DNA from: Symsagittifera roscoffensis | Lineage: Eukaryota; Xenacoelomorpha; Acoela; Convolutidae | DNA: 64,000 nt | Direction: 5' to 3' | Assembly (NCBI RefSeq): GCF_963678635.1 | Contig: NC_087066.1 | Coordinates: 53,214,312-53,278,311, forward strand | Part shown: positions 1 through 11,622 of the stretch, piece by piece | Position numbering within the stretch: the first letter of the stretch is position 1 | How the letters are laid out: every line of letters starts with the position of its first letter | The notes under the pieces: generated by a model | What the model was told of the DNA's origin: nothing | What the model saw: the letters and a program-made list of their open reading frames with translations, nothing else | Database searches by the model: none | Translations under genes and position numbers: made by a program

Positions 1-1456
1 AGTGGTGGGGAACTTTGTATTCGGGTGTGATAAGTTATTCTCCTTGCAAAATCAGGTAAAAAAAAATCATCGGATTGGTTGAAAAGCTTTTCATTTTAAA
101 GGCCTGTTTTCCGTAATTCGAACGACAAAAAACTATGCAAAAAATTGTTTCAATGCTGAGACAAACTGGCTGGAATCTTTTCGAAGTTTTGTATCGCCAT
201 TTTAGAGTAAGAAAACAGCAACAGAAATTCAAAAACTTCAGAAACAAACGTTCATTTTTTTATGGTTTTTTTGGTCATTTTTTTGACAAAAATTGCTGAT
301 CGATTTGCCTTTTTTATTCAAAAAAATTTTCAAGAACATGGTAGGAACATTCTGCGATACTTGCACAGCTACCGGTTTTCCTTGTTTCTAACTGCTTCAT
401 GAGTAAATAATGGTTTTTGACTAAAAGCGTGCAAAGATTTCCTCATGAGCTTTGGTCCAAAAAAACATGCGATAAATTCAGTCGAGTAAAATTGGACCCA
501 AGTTGAGCGTGCCAATAATTTGATAATTATCTCTTTTATGTTATGGGTACAGTGTAAAACGAAACCATAATGATTTACTATGTGTTTTTTTTGGCAGAAC
601 ATTGAATTAGCAATGTTTGTGTTATTTATTCACGCTCAAACCAAGTTTTTTAACTTTTTCGGGGAAATGACAAAATATGATGCAATTTGGTCTATTTTGT
701 GCTGAACGTTGTTTACTTAGTATTCCAAATTTCAATAATATGCTAAAAAAAACTTTGAAAAGTCAGAAAAACTGAAAATTTTTCTACAAAACAATTAATT
801 TACTTGAAAATGTATCAACTCATTGTATTGTATAAACTGCTCTTATTTTTAACTTTTTTATGATTACAAAAGTTTTCTACACTTTTTTAAAACTCGAAAT
901 ATTCACCCAACGAAATAAATTTTTTTACTTATGATAAAGAAACAGCATAACATCCCCAAACATTTTCAATTGTTTGGAGCTTCTGCTTGAGCCATGTTTT
1001 TGTAGCATCCGTTGATTTTTTTTGTAGAAGCAAACTAACAAAAGGAAAAGAAAGTCTAATCGTGCAATCATAATTCAGTTTTTTGCGTAATCGTTGCTGG
1101 GAGCTGAGCTATTTCCTAGTTTGAATATTATTCAACAAGACGTCGAAAAGATTTAAAACCAGTGGAAATTGATATTAACGTTCCTGCAAAACTGAAAGAA
1201 AAACAAAGAGCAACATGCCGTTAGTACCGATAACCTACTTAGTACCGATAACCTACTTAATGATGAAAAATAACCAGGTCGTTGGTGCCTCTGCAAGCTG
1301 AGTTGAGCCATTTGCTGGATTGAGATGCACGCAGCAGGGCAGTTTAGTCAAAAACCTCAAAATGAAAACAACAATTTTGTAGTTTTTTTAATTTTAAAAA
1401 ATTAAAAAACAAACTCCAATCTCAGTTCAAAAATTTTTTTTCAAAAAATTATTATA
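1..1456. other. AT-rich DNA, no gene recognised
   Basis: I see no convincing coding exon on either strand; the open frames here are short, rich in Phe/Lys/Asn and have no family signature. The only local structure is an 18 bp unit starting TTAGTACCGATAACC that occurs twice in tandem at 1221-1256. Confidence 0.5.
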
Positions 1457-3037
1457 CAATGCGTTTACTTTGTTTATGCAAATGTTTTTTTTCCAAGTAT
1501 TTCATGATGCTATTCGAAAGGCAGTTTTTTTCAATATGTATGTGTTCACGCAAACAGATGTGAAAAACTACATTTATTTTTTCCCTCATTTTTTGCCTTG
1601 TGCAATTTTGCAGTCTGTCTGAAACATTTGGTCGCTGTGAAGTGTTTATTTTGTTGATGCAAATTTCCTATTTATCCTTATTACTCGTACGTACATTGTT
1701 CGATTTCTTTGAAACGTTATAGAATGTGAAGAAGGCGGAACTGGACAACGTGGAGAGATCCAAGATTCTTTCCATGCTATCAGAAGGGCCAAACACGGTC
1801 GAGATTGCTATAGGCTTACAACGAGACCATCGGACCATAAAAGCGTTTATTCAAGACAGCAAAAAAGTCCGAAGCAATGGAAGAAGAGGTATCTTAAAAG
1901 TATCAAACAGAGAGAGAGAGGACACATTTAAACCTTGCTATGAAAAAAACGCCTTTATCCACCATCAGGAACATTTTCGTGGAAATGGGGGTAACCAAAT
2001 GCTGTCGAGCTACACGATGTAAAGTCTTGAAAGTTCTTGAAAAAATCCGCAAAGCAAAGATATGTCCTCCATTGACAAAAGAACACCATGAAAAGTAAGT
2101 CCAGTGGGCAAAAAGCTACTTAAAAATTGATTACAGAAATATATGTTTCACGGGCGAGTGTAGGGCAACCTTGGATGGCCCTGATGGCTTCGCCAGTGGT
2201 TGGTCGGCCAACGATTCTGATGTTCCACTGCGGTTACGGCGTCAACAAGGGGGTGGGGGTGTCATGTTTTGGCCAGCTATCAAAATTAACGAAACTGTTT
2301 GCCCCATCAGAGTGCCTGATGGAGTTCAAATGAATTCAGCTTCTTACAAAGAATTTTTGAAAGCTATTTTCGAACAATGGTACTCTAGCAGGCCGCCCAA
2401 GGAAAAGAAGTTACTCATATTCATGTAGGAAAACGCCACCTATCATGCTGCTCAACATATCATGCGTTATTTGACAAGAGTTGGCCTTTTTGGATCCCGT
2501 TTAATGGTTTGGCCCACCTCATCACCAGTACTAAACCCCATTAAAAACATGTGGTCAGTCATCAAACGCGACATTTACATTAGTAATGAACTGTGCTCGT
2601 CCAAAAACGCCCTCTGGGAAGCCATCGTTATGGCTTGTAGTCGAACTCAACCGGATTCTATTAGAAACTGACTTCTTCAATTAATGGTCGTATTTTTAAA
2701 ACTCTGAAACGCAACGGACGTCACATCGGGAAGTAACTTGCTAAACTGAGAGAAGCTGTTCTGTAATTACGCGTTGTGTGAGTTTGAAGCGTTTTTTTGA
2801 TACGTAGACAAAAGTTATGAAGGTTTTTCTGCAATTTGCATGATTAAAACAAACAATTAGTTTTAATCAGGCTTGAATAAACTGATGAATTTTTTGATAT
2901 ATTTGTTTCTCTTTCTCTGTGAGATAATTTTAATCAAAAAGTGTTCTAAATACAATGTTTGGGAAGATTGATGTTTGTTTTGTTTCGAGAAATGATTAAA
3001 AAACATGGTTGCATAAACAAAGTAAAGGCAGCGTAAC
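1457..3037 (+). mobile_element. Tc1/mariner-like DNA transposon, dead copy
   Basis: About 1.6 kb, the usual size of this superfamily, enclosing a broken transposase. An 18 bp inverted match, TTTACTTTGTTTATGCAA at 1464-1481 and its reverse complement at 3009-3026, lies close to each proposed end, and both ends appear to start with CA. The left end follows a TA dinucleotide, the target these elements duplicate; the right TA is not clear. Exact ends are uncertain by some 10-20 bp. Confidence 0.7.
1726..2736 (+). pseudogene. Tc1/mariner transposase pseudogene
   Basis: The first ~60 codons form the N-terminal helix-turn-helix region (segment VERSKILSMLSEGPNTVEIA). The catalytic part follows after several frame changes: ECRATLDGPDG near 2150, GGGGVMFW near 2255, ENATYH near 2430 and SPVLNPIKNMW near 2525. 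The reading frame is lost between about 1900 and 2130 and there is an in-frame TAG near 2426. Against the family pattern (Asp in FTDE, Asp in QDNA, Glu in NPIEN) the three catalytic positions read Gly, Glu and Lys, so the enzyme is inactive apart from the frameshifts. The probable C-terminus is the TAA at 2734-2736. The family comparison is from memory of Tc1-like proteins. Confidence 0.85.
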
Positions 3038-3373
3038 TGACGAAAAATCATTTTTAGGAATTGTTGGATAGTTGAAGTCTGAGACAGTTGTCCAGTTTAA
3101 AATTGGAATTAACAAAATTTTTCAGTACTTTTTAACACAAGTCCCTAAAACAGGAAGTTATATGAGAGACAGAAACGGGACTTAATTCCTTAATTGATTC
3201 AGCAACATCAGTCCAAAACAAAAAGAAATACTAAAAGTCCGATTTTTGCTCGTTAATTGGAACGGCTGAAAATGGATAATTTTCTGTTTATTTTGATTGT
3301 TTTTAAGTTCTAGAGTAATTCGTGGTTGATATCATGATCACCATCTCAAAAAATAGAGTTTAGAATTCTTGAT
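3038..3373. other. Spacer between Tc1 copy and satellite
   Basis: AT-rich, no supported gene or repeat seen. Confidence 0.4.
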
Positions 3374-5023
3374 TTGTTTTTTGAAGTCATCTTGAATTTC
3401 AATCACAACTTTGTGATACTAGTTGCACCTATTAAAAAAATGCTTGCAGTATCACTGCAATTTCATTTTGAAAGAGAAACTACAAATATTTTGTATCACT
3501 TCCTTTTTTGCTCCTGGATGAAAAAAAATATTAAAAGAAGCAACTTCTTCTTGAATTTTGTTCAAAAATGTGGGATACTAGTTGCACCAATTGAAAAAAT
3601 GCTTGCAGTTTTACTGCAAATACAGTTTGAAAAAGAAACAACAAATATTTTGTATCACATTCTTGTTTGCTCCTGGATGAATGAGGATTATTAAAAGAAG
3701 CAACGTCTCCTTGAATTTCCGTCAAAAAATGTGTGGTACTAGTTGCACCTATTAAAAAATTGCAGTTATTATTACCGCAAATACGTTTTGAAAGAGAAAA
3801 AACAAATATTTTGTATCATTTTCTTGTTTGCTCCTGGATCAGAGAAGATACTAAAAGAAGCAACGTATCCTTGAATTTCGTTCAAAACTGTGTGATACTA
3901 CTTGCACCTATTAAAAAATTGCTTGTAGTATCACTGCAAATACAACTTGAAAGAGAAACAACAAATATTTTGTAGCATGTTCTTGTTTGCTCCTGGATGA
4001 TAGAAAAAATATTAAAAGAAGCAACGTATCCTTGAATTTCATTCAAAAATGTGAGATAGTAGTTGCACCCATTAAAAATTGCTTGCAGTATCACTGCAAA
4101 TTTAATTTCAAAGATAAACAACAAATATTTTGTGGCATATTCTTGTTTGCTCCTGGATGATAGAAAAAAATTAAAAGAAGCAACGTATCCTTGAATTTCC
4201 GTCAAAAAATGTGTGGTAATAGTTGCACCTAATAAAAAATTGCAGTTATTATTACTGCAAATACGTTTTGAAAGAGAAACAGCAAATATTTTGTATCATT
4301 TTCTTGTTTACTCCTGGATCAGAGAAGATATTAAAAGAAGCAACGTCTCCTTGGTTTTCGTCCAAAACTGTGTGATACTACTTGCACCTATTAAAAAATT
4401 GCGTGCAGTATCATTGCGAATACGTTTTGAATGAGAAACAACAACTATTTTTCATTATTTTCTTGTTTGCTCCTGGATCAGAGAAGATATTAAAAAAAGC
4501 AACGTCTCCTTTAATTTCGTCCAAAGCTGTGTGATACGAGTTGTACTTATAAGAATTGCTTGCAGTATTTCTGCAAATACACTTTAAAAGAGAAACAACA
4601 ATTATTTTGTATCATATTCTTGTTTGCTCCAGGATGATAGAAGAATAATAAAAGAAGCAACGTCTCCTTCAATTTCGTCTAAAGCTGTGTGACACTAGTT
4701 GTACTTATAAGAATTGCTTGCAGTATTTCTGCAAATACACTTTGAAAGAGAAACAACAATTATTTTGTATCATTTTCTTGTTTGCTCCTGTATGAAAGAA
4801 AAATATTGAAAGAAGCAACGTCTCCTTGAAATTCGTCTAAAGCTGTGTGATACTAGTTGTACTTATAAGAATTGCTTGCAGTATTTCTGCAAATACACTT
4901 TAAAAGAGAAACAACAATTATTTTGGATCATATTCTTGTTTGCTCCAGGATGATAGAAGAATATTGAGAGAAGGAACGTCTCCTTGGTTTTCGTCCAAAA
5001 CTGTGTGATACTACTTGCACCTT
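3374..5023. repeat. Satellite array, ~158-160 bp unit, left block
   Basis: About ten diverged head-to-tail copies. The landmark GCTCCTGGAT recurs at intervals of roughly 157-162 bp (near 3509, 3669, 3829, 3988, 4147, 4309, 4467, 4624, 4782, 4939). Each unit also carries the phrases GTGATACTA.TTGCACCTAT, TTGCAGTAT.ACTGCAAATAC and AGAGAAACAACAA. Short ORFs run through one or two units but shift frame with unit length, so I do not regard them as genes. The last four units (4391-5023) reappear almost unchanged at 21315-21945. Confidence 0.9.
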
Positions 5024-5049
5024 CATTATGTCGCCAATCCGTGTTATTT
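5024..5049 (+). repeat. Left terminal inverted repeat of the CACTA-like element
   Basis: Matches the reverse complement of 21287-21312 at 24 of 26 positions; the two differences are C/T changes in the first six bases. Confidence 0.9.
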
Positions 5050-5829
5050 CAATAGTCAGATTTGACTATTATTGTACATGGATTCCGAATTCAAATGATA
5101 TAATATGCACATGCCCTGGACTCCGCGTTCAAATACTCGCATGGCGGCACGAACAGGCATATACGCAAAATCCCGGAATCCGGGACAATCAATTAAACCA
5201 CCGAAAATTGGCAAAATCCCGGAATCGATGGTATAGCGAACAATTACTTGAATTCGGAATCCAGGACATGGTCCCGGAATCCGAGCCATTTTTACTCAAC
5301 CACTAAACAAATAGTTGCTAAACAAATAGTTGATAAATTCAATACACTATAACCATGGAATCCAAGACGTTGGAATCCAGTGAGAAAAATGGCATGGAAT
5401 CCAAGACTTTTATATTTTTGAATTTATCTGGCAGAAGTTTACAGTTTTTAAGCAATTTTATTCCATCTTTTTTGTTTAGTTTGTCCTACAAGTTATTATA
5501 ACTGCAACTATTAACTTACGTGCTAAAATACTGTATTCCGATTAAAAAAGTTGTGGGTACAATCGTTTGATCAAACTTAGTTATAACTACTTGTAGTTGC
5601 AACTACTAACTAATTAGTTACTAAGTAATTAGTAATTTCGAGCGTGCCGAAATATTGTACATGTACTTCGATGAAAAAAGTTGTGGGTGCAAATGTTTGA
5701 ACTACTACTAGTAGTAACTACACGTATGTAACATACAGTATGTTGAACATAAAATATATGGAACTTCCTTTGAATGGGTGTAACACAACTTGAAAAGTTT
5801 CTAAGGTAAAAAAGCTGAGCTTGTGAACT
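5050..5829. repeat. Left subterminal region with GGAATCC repeats
   Basis: No gene. Between about 5080 and 5410 there are many GGATTCC/GGAATCC motifs in both orientations, several embedded in CCCGGAATCC. The remainder (5450-5829) is AT-rich with repeated ACTA/GTAGTAACTA phrases and the 3' flank of the SET gene. These motifs are candidate transposase-binding sites by analogy with plant CACTA elements. Confidence 0.65.
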
Positions 5830-8589
5830 TCACATGTTGAACATGTATCGAGCAACTTTATCGCCATAATCGTATCGTAGCTGTTCGAAAGGCTCAATGT
5901 TTCTTCGGGCTTTGAATACAGCTAATCGTTTTGGCGGATCGAAGGCATTAAGAACAACTTCTATGATCTTCATATTCGCATCCAAATTCTTCTTGGAGTT
6001 AAGCGTGCTGTGATTAGCCAGTCGACCAAGACAGCGGTTGGTTGGATGTTCAACACACACTTCTGAAGAAGCATCGATGAAACGCTTCACAGGCGCGCCA
6101 ATTTCCAGCACAAATTCAGTCGGAACAGAACGGTTCCTTATCAAATCTTGATATGTTTTATCTGTCACAGCAAACCCATGGTAGTCCATGATAATATCAT
6201 CCTTCTGGAAGGGTTGTGTGCTGACAACGCCTGAATCAGAAAATGTTCAACATTTAAAGTTTACTCTATATTATGTAACACTGTAACATGGCATTTTTGA
6301 ATGGAATTCAAAAAAACTGTATTGGTTGAAAACTTTATGATTTTTTAAAACTTTAAACTATAACGTTTGAATCAAAAAAGAAATTTTTTTGAAAAAGAAA
6401 CTTTTGAAAGTTTTGGAAACTTGTCGTCAACGTTTTCAAGAAACGCAAGATTACCTCTTCCGAAGGTAGGGAAAACAACATCACAAATGCCAACCCATTC
6501 TTGCGTATCACATCTGTGGGCCAGAAGCGTTTGTGCTTACAATGAAAGAAAGTTTCCAGTGCCTTTATAACTAATGCCGCTGGAATCAGAAAGCGGCTTT
6601 TGTTGTCGCTTGCTTTTCTCTTTCTGCAGCATGGCGATTTGGGACATGACTTTCTTTAGGTCGTGATGAGTTTCCCATTTGTTTCATTAGAAAAAACCCG
6701 ACACGCGCGTCTCCGATACAACAAAGTTTGGATACTGTTTCACAAAAGCTTGTGCTCTAATTGTCTGTCTAATGTATCTTTGTTGATCTTGTCTACATTG
6801 CACAGCTTTTTCAACATCTTTGTAGGTGTGATTGACAATCTGGAAAAACGTGAGCGTATTGTTTCATACAACCAATTGATAAATTGTGATACTGCATAAA
6901 AAAACTGTGAAGTACAAATCAGCTGAAACAGTCGAAACTTTCCGAAAGTTTCCGAGTCGAAACGTTTTTTAAATTAAAAAAATTCTTGGAAAATCAAAGT
7001 AGTACCTTGTGAATTTCCTGCGTTTTGTGTTTCACCAGGTGAAATGCAGGATCTTTTGACAAAGGCATGAATTTTGCCACTTGACGATCGAGCAATGTCT
7101 TGGGTCGCTTAGCAGGCTCCATTTGAGCAGAAATCTAAACAGATCCTTCTAGAACGAATATTCCCCGTTGTGTTCAAATCATATTAGGAAGTTCAACTTC
7201 CACAGATTTATAAGTTAAAAGTTGAAACGTACCATGTCAGAAACTGTGGCGGCAATTCTATTCACACGAAACTTGGTGTTTCCACTGGAGTTCACAAAAA
7301 AATTCTGTTTTGACTTGGATTGGTTGCTCAGGGAAAGATTGGGTGAAAGAAATCTTTTCTTCCGGGACACTCTGAGGTAAGAAATGTGGTCGAACTTCAG
7401 TGTGATAAAGTTTCAAACCCTGTACGAGCCATCGCGGCAAAATATGATTCGAACGTTCAGTAGACACTAAACAAACATTTTCACAATTTTGAAAAAAAGT
7501 TATACGGAAGAAATTCAAGATGACTCAATTTCACTTGGTTCAATTGAAACCGTTATACAAGTATCGTCCTCATCTGACAATGCCACAAACGCTTGTGCAA
7601 CTGCATGAACAGACATGCAGCTTATGGTTTTTTCTAGCATTGATGGCACGACATAACAGTATAAGAAGGCTGTCACAAGTTGAAATAACGAAACACGTTG
7701 TTTATGGGTTAAAAAACCAGATTCTTGGAAAACATCCAAGTGCTCTTTAACAAGTGTTTCGATTTCTTGCCTCTCGCAATGTTCATTTTGGTCGTCTTTG
7801 GACGAAGCAGCTTCAAGTTGTTCTTGAACGCGTGCAAGTTTTGCAGCTATCTAAACTCAAAACAAAAACTTTTAGTTGAACTACAAAAGTGAACAAAAAC
7901 ATTAGCTGAAAGTTTCCAACTCTTCGCGGTTTGAGCAGCAAAAAGGCTTTTTGTTTCAAAACAAAAGGAATCTTACCTCGGTTTGCGAGTCATTGTTCGT
8001 TGGAATAACTCGTTTTGCCATATTCTCAGATGAAGACTCAGTCGGAGGCTCTGTACTTGAACTGCCAGCCTGAGTGGCAGTCGCCGACTGCGGCGTGAAC
8101 AGACAAAGTTGATGAATGCTGGTTTGAAGGAGTTGATTCTGAAGGTTGAGAAAAAAAACGACTGAGTTCTGTTCCATTGGCAGTGTAATCATCATGATGA
8201 TCAGTGGGCTGGCTGGCAATTTGATTTCTATGAAAAAACGCGGGATCAAAGTGTGGGTACACCACTGGCATTGGGCTAATGAAGTTTGAATACCCTTCAC
8301 TTCGAGAAGACACTTGCTGCGGAGTCTCCAATGTGTGGTAAGTATTGTCATTATGATTAACATCTGTAATAATTGTACAAGGTTCAGCATAGGGCATAGG
8401 GCCGAATCGGATGGGGATTCCTAAAGGAACTTCCACAGATGGGAGCTGTGCAAAATTTTGGTCGAAACTCTGAGATGTACTACATCTGTTAGTAACAGAC
8501 TGTTGACTAGATGGAGGTTCATTATGATCTCTATGGAAAACAGGAGTTTCAAGTTGCGCAGTATTCACAGCAGGAAGTTCGGAGTCCAT
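5830..8589 (-). CDS. SET-domain (H4K20-methyltransferase-like) gene, two apparent frameshifts
   Basis: Proposed exons, minus strand: 8589-7977, 7850-7559, 7466-7233, 7134-7006, 6839-6723, 6653-6541, 6513-6455, 6230-5830; borders are GT..AG and phases agree where tested. The product (~650 aa) starts with a Ser/Pro/Gln-rich region, then a charged helical region, then a C-terminal SET domain. SET motifs, in order: GRGVVSTQPF across the last splice, YHG, RFIDAS, CLGRLANHS (the NHS motif) and YDYGD (the catalytic-Tyr motif). This pattern resembles SETD8-type lysine methyltransferases. Apparent frameshifts lie near 8105 and in a T run near 7301. Exon 2/3 and 5/6 joins are the weakest. It likely acts on histones or another protein; the substrate is unknown. 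Confidence 0.75.
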
Positions 8590-9040
8590 AGTTCAGGTTA
8601 ACGAAACTTGGAATGAAATGAGAAGTGACTAGAAAGGATTGCAGAATTGAATGAATCACCCTCGGAGGGTGTTACAAACAACTTACTAATAATAGTATTT
8701 TTCAATAATTGAAGTTCAATTGGTGTTCAATTGGTACTCAAATTGGTTGTGATAATATGTCATATTATACTATATTATATTATACAGTGTATAATTGACT
8801 CTTAATTGCTGAATTACTGCAATAATATAATATATTATAATATGGCATATTATCACAACCAATTTGAGTACCAATTGAACACCAATTGAACTTCAATTAT
8901 TGTTTCAATAGTCGTTTTATGCGGTTAAACATAAAGGTTTAAATTGGTTGTTAAAAAATATACTCATCATGATAATTACTCATCATGAGTACAATGATTG
9001 TACTAAATAATATTCAATTAGATAAAATCGCTCCTACAAG
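8590..9040. promoter_or_regulatory. Divergent promoter region with long inverted repeat
   Basis: Lies between the start codons of the minus-strand SET gene (8589) and the plus-strand unknown gene (9041), so it should contain both promoters. It is dominated by a near-perfect inverted repeat: arms of about 80 bp at 8703-8783 and 8825-8902 around a ~40 bp centre. Each arm contains TTCAATTGGTGTTCAATTGG or its complement and an ATAATATG tract. It could be a small foldback element that landed here or a functional cruciform-prone control region. Confidence 0.6.
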
Positions 9041-11094
9041 ATGCTTCCATCATTGTTCAAGGAAAAAGAAGAAGTGCAAGTTCTTGATGAAGTGACGTAC
9101 ATTTGGGAAGCCGCTAGAATACTGGGTTTCATTAGTAACTGGGGTGTGAGTGTCAAATGGACTGAATGGAAGGGTCCACCCGTACAGATAACAATTCCAG
9201 AAGACCTTCGCGACAATCGGAGGATGAAACATTGGAAAATAAGAAAGACAATCAAAGTTGTTGAAGAGCCAGATAGGGCTAAAAGAAGAAACAAAAAAGA
9301 TCCACTTCTGTTCAACCCAAGACGCTTAACTCGCAATACAGATGTTTTTTTCTGTGCTGCTTGTGAAACCAATTGCGTTGACAAATGCATTCTGATGACA
9401 GGGGTTGTACTATACAACGATCCTTTCAAACGGGAATGTACATTGAGAATTTTGGACGCGGAGCACGATGAAAACCCCCGAGAAGAACCAGAGGCTAACA
9501 TATTGGTTGTAAAATACAATCAACTTCGAAATCAAGGGCTCGGAAAGAAGTTCAACTTAAAAAGAAGTTTTTTTGAATAGCTGAAATTGAAAAACATATT
9601 TTAACTTCATTCATAATCTGTTTGAAATCGTGAATTGTTTCAGACATCTTTTTGTGACACGGCTACTTTAGTTTTGGAGCCATGTGAGGTTCAAGATCAT
9701 CAACGTAATCCTACAAAAAGAGCTAAAAAAGACGAAAAAGAAATTGACATGCTGACACTTCTCGAAGCCACAGAAGACATAGTGCCTTTGACCTTTGTCC
9801 CTTGTTCCAACGGTGTCCTCAAGGTTTGTTAACAAAATAATTACAAGCATTGGAAGTGTGTGCCGCGATTTTTTCAGATGTCATAAAGTTAGGAATATAT
9901 GTCTCAGCGCCCGATCAAAATATTTTGTATAAAAATTCAACTCTTTGTTTCTCAGGTTGGATCAACTGCTTTCTATGGAGGGGAAAATTGCAGAGTAGAC
10001 AGCTTGGAGTTTGAAGGAAGGACAAAAAAGGCCCTTGCACAGTTGACATGCATAAATAACGAGGACATTTCTATAAGGATGCCTGCACTCTTGGTTCAGC
10101 TAGCTTGTGAAGACTACCTCAAGGTAAAGTTTTTTTAATGAAACATTCCGAATTTTTATTGTCCCCGATTCCATGAAATTTAACAATGCTTACGACTGAG
10201 AAATAAAACTAGGAATTCATGTTCAAACCTTTAGCCATAAGGCCCGGAATCCAGTGTTAAATGACAAAACATTGCCAATTTTTATCACAGGCTAAGGCTT
10301 ACAATTTTCTTTTGAAACATTCCGAATTTGTCACGTCCCGGATTCCATGGAATTTTACAATGCTTACGACTGAGAAACGAACTAGGAATTCATGTTCAAA
10401 CCTTTAGCCATAAGGCCCGGAATCCAGTGTCAAATGACAAAACATTGCCAATTTTTATCACAGGCTAATGCCTACAATTTTTTTTATCGTTTTCAAAAAC
10501 TGAAATACTTTTGTTCATAAGTACAGGATTTTGGCACGTGAAAACACAGGCTAATGCCTACAATTTTTATCGTTTTCTAAAACTCAAATACTTTGATTCA
10601 AAAGTACAGGGATTTGGCACGTGACTTATTTTGTAACATTTCAGCATGAAACGTGTGACTTCAATGCAATTGAACATCCAATCAATTTATCGTTTGCGGT
10701 GTTTTCCGCCTTGAAACGTGCTGTTGGACTGGCTAGGGACAAAAACTCCATCATTTTCAATCTTGGACCCGTGACCAAACTAACAAGACAAATAATGGGT
10801 TTTTCGACAGAATCCCAAAAGGAAGTGGTCAAGTTTAGTGCAGCAGGAATTCGCGGCTGCCACAAATCTTGGGATTCTGTGTTGGGTAGCAGGTGGGATG
10901 TATTGCCCGCACAAAAAGACAATGGTCATGATACACTTATAAAGTATTTAAGGATTACAGAACACCGTGAATTCACAAGTTTCAACTTACGATGCAACGT
11001 TCAAACGTGCACAGGCCACTACGCAAGTGAAGAAGACTACCGGACTCTTTTTTCACACAACTTAGAACAGTCAAAACCCCATTATTTTTATTAG
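9041..11094 (+). CDS. Unknown 421-aa protein of the CACTA-like element
   Basis: Four exons with in-phase GT..AG joins: 9041-9508, 9644-9823, 9956-10123, 10645-11094; no internal stop, so this gene looks intact. I do not recognise the family. Visible features are basic clusters (DRAKRRNKKD; PTKRAKKDEKE) that could be nuclear localisation signals, a Cys-rich stretch FFCAACETNCVDKC around residues 110-120, and an acidic stretch AEHDENPREEPEA. The C-terminal 150 residues are globular-looking with scattered Cys/His (CNVQTCTGHY). By position it may be a second mobility protein or another chromatin-related accessory. The third intron carries two copies of an element-specific repeat. The 5' donor of exon 1 (GTAAAA) is an inference. 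Confidence 0.75.
10139..10620 (+). repeat. Two tandem copies of an internal ~175 bp repeat, inside an intron
   Basis: The phrase TGAAACATTCCGAATTT starts copies at 10139 and 10313. Both continue through ATGCTTACGACTGAGAAA, TTCAAACCTTTAGCCATAAG, CCCGGAATCCAGTGT and ATCACAGGCTAA. A further partial tail lies at 10545-10620. The same sequence forms the foldback at 13704-14266. The copies contain the GGAATCC core of the subterminal repeats. Confidence 0.85.
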
Positions 11095-11622
11095 TTCAAC
11101 TAGTTCAAAGTTTCAGTGTTTTCGCGTGAATGTGATCAATTAAAGTTTCATAAACTTCAAACCTTGACAATGTAACTTTTTTCAAATCCGAAAATTGGCA
11201 ATCAATTTTTTCTCTCTATTAAATGAAAAGAAAACAAATTGTTTGCAAACACTTCAATTGGAAATGTTTCTCACGAGGCTCATAGTAAGAGCTTTAAGCT
11301 ATGTTTTTTTACAGTGTCAGTACAAGCAGTACTGAAAAAAAATTACAGTATAATCATAATCATCATCATAACGTCATTCAATGACGTAAGTTATAAATTA
11401 TCATCATAAAGTCACTTTGACGGTCACTCACAGTAGTGATAAATGCGCGCCGCGAAGGAGTTAAAAAGGCGTATTTACACAGAATTTGGAAGAAAGTGGA
11501 CTCCACATCGAATGTTATTGTTTCATGTTCGAATAATCGAGAGAAAAATAACACGTTAAATGCGGTCGCTACGGAGCAGAAGATTTTTTTAAGCAATATA
11601 CAGTGGTTGGCATAAACGGCTG
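11095..11622. other. Intergenic, convergent gene ends
   Basis: Lies between the stop codons of the plus-strand unknown gene and the minus-strand JmjC gene. AT-rich, with a CAT/ATC-rich patch near 11350-11410; presumably both 3' UTRs. No separate gene seen. Confidence 0.5.

Noticed and set aside
3374-4434. Repeated ORFs with shared phrases such as ILVAPIKK and ETTNILYHFLVCSW
   Set aside because: They are translations of the satellite unit; frame changes with unit length and no start or splice pattern is maintained.
8038-8390. A second minus-strand frame overlapping the first SET-gene exon
   Set aside because: Only its end (from ~8105) reads like coding and joins the next exon; the rest is better explained by the other frame, so I treat it as one gene with a frameshift.
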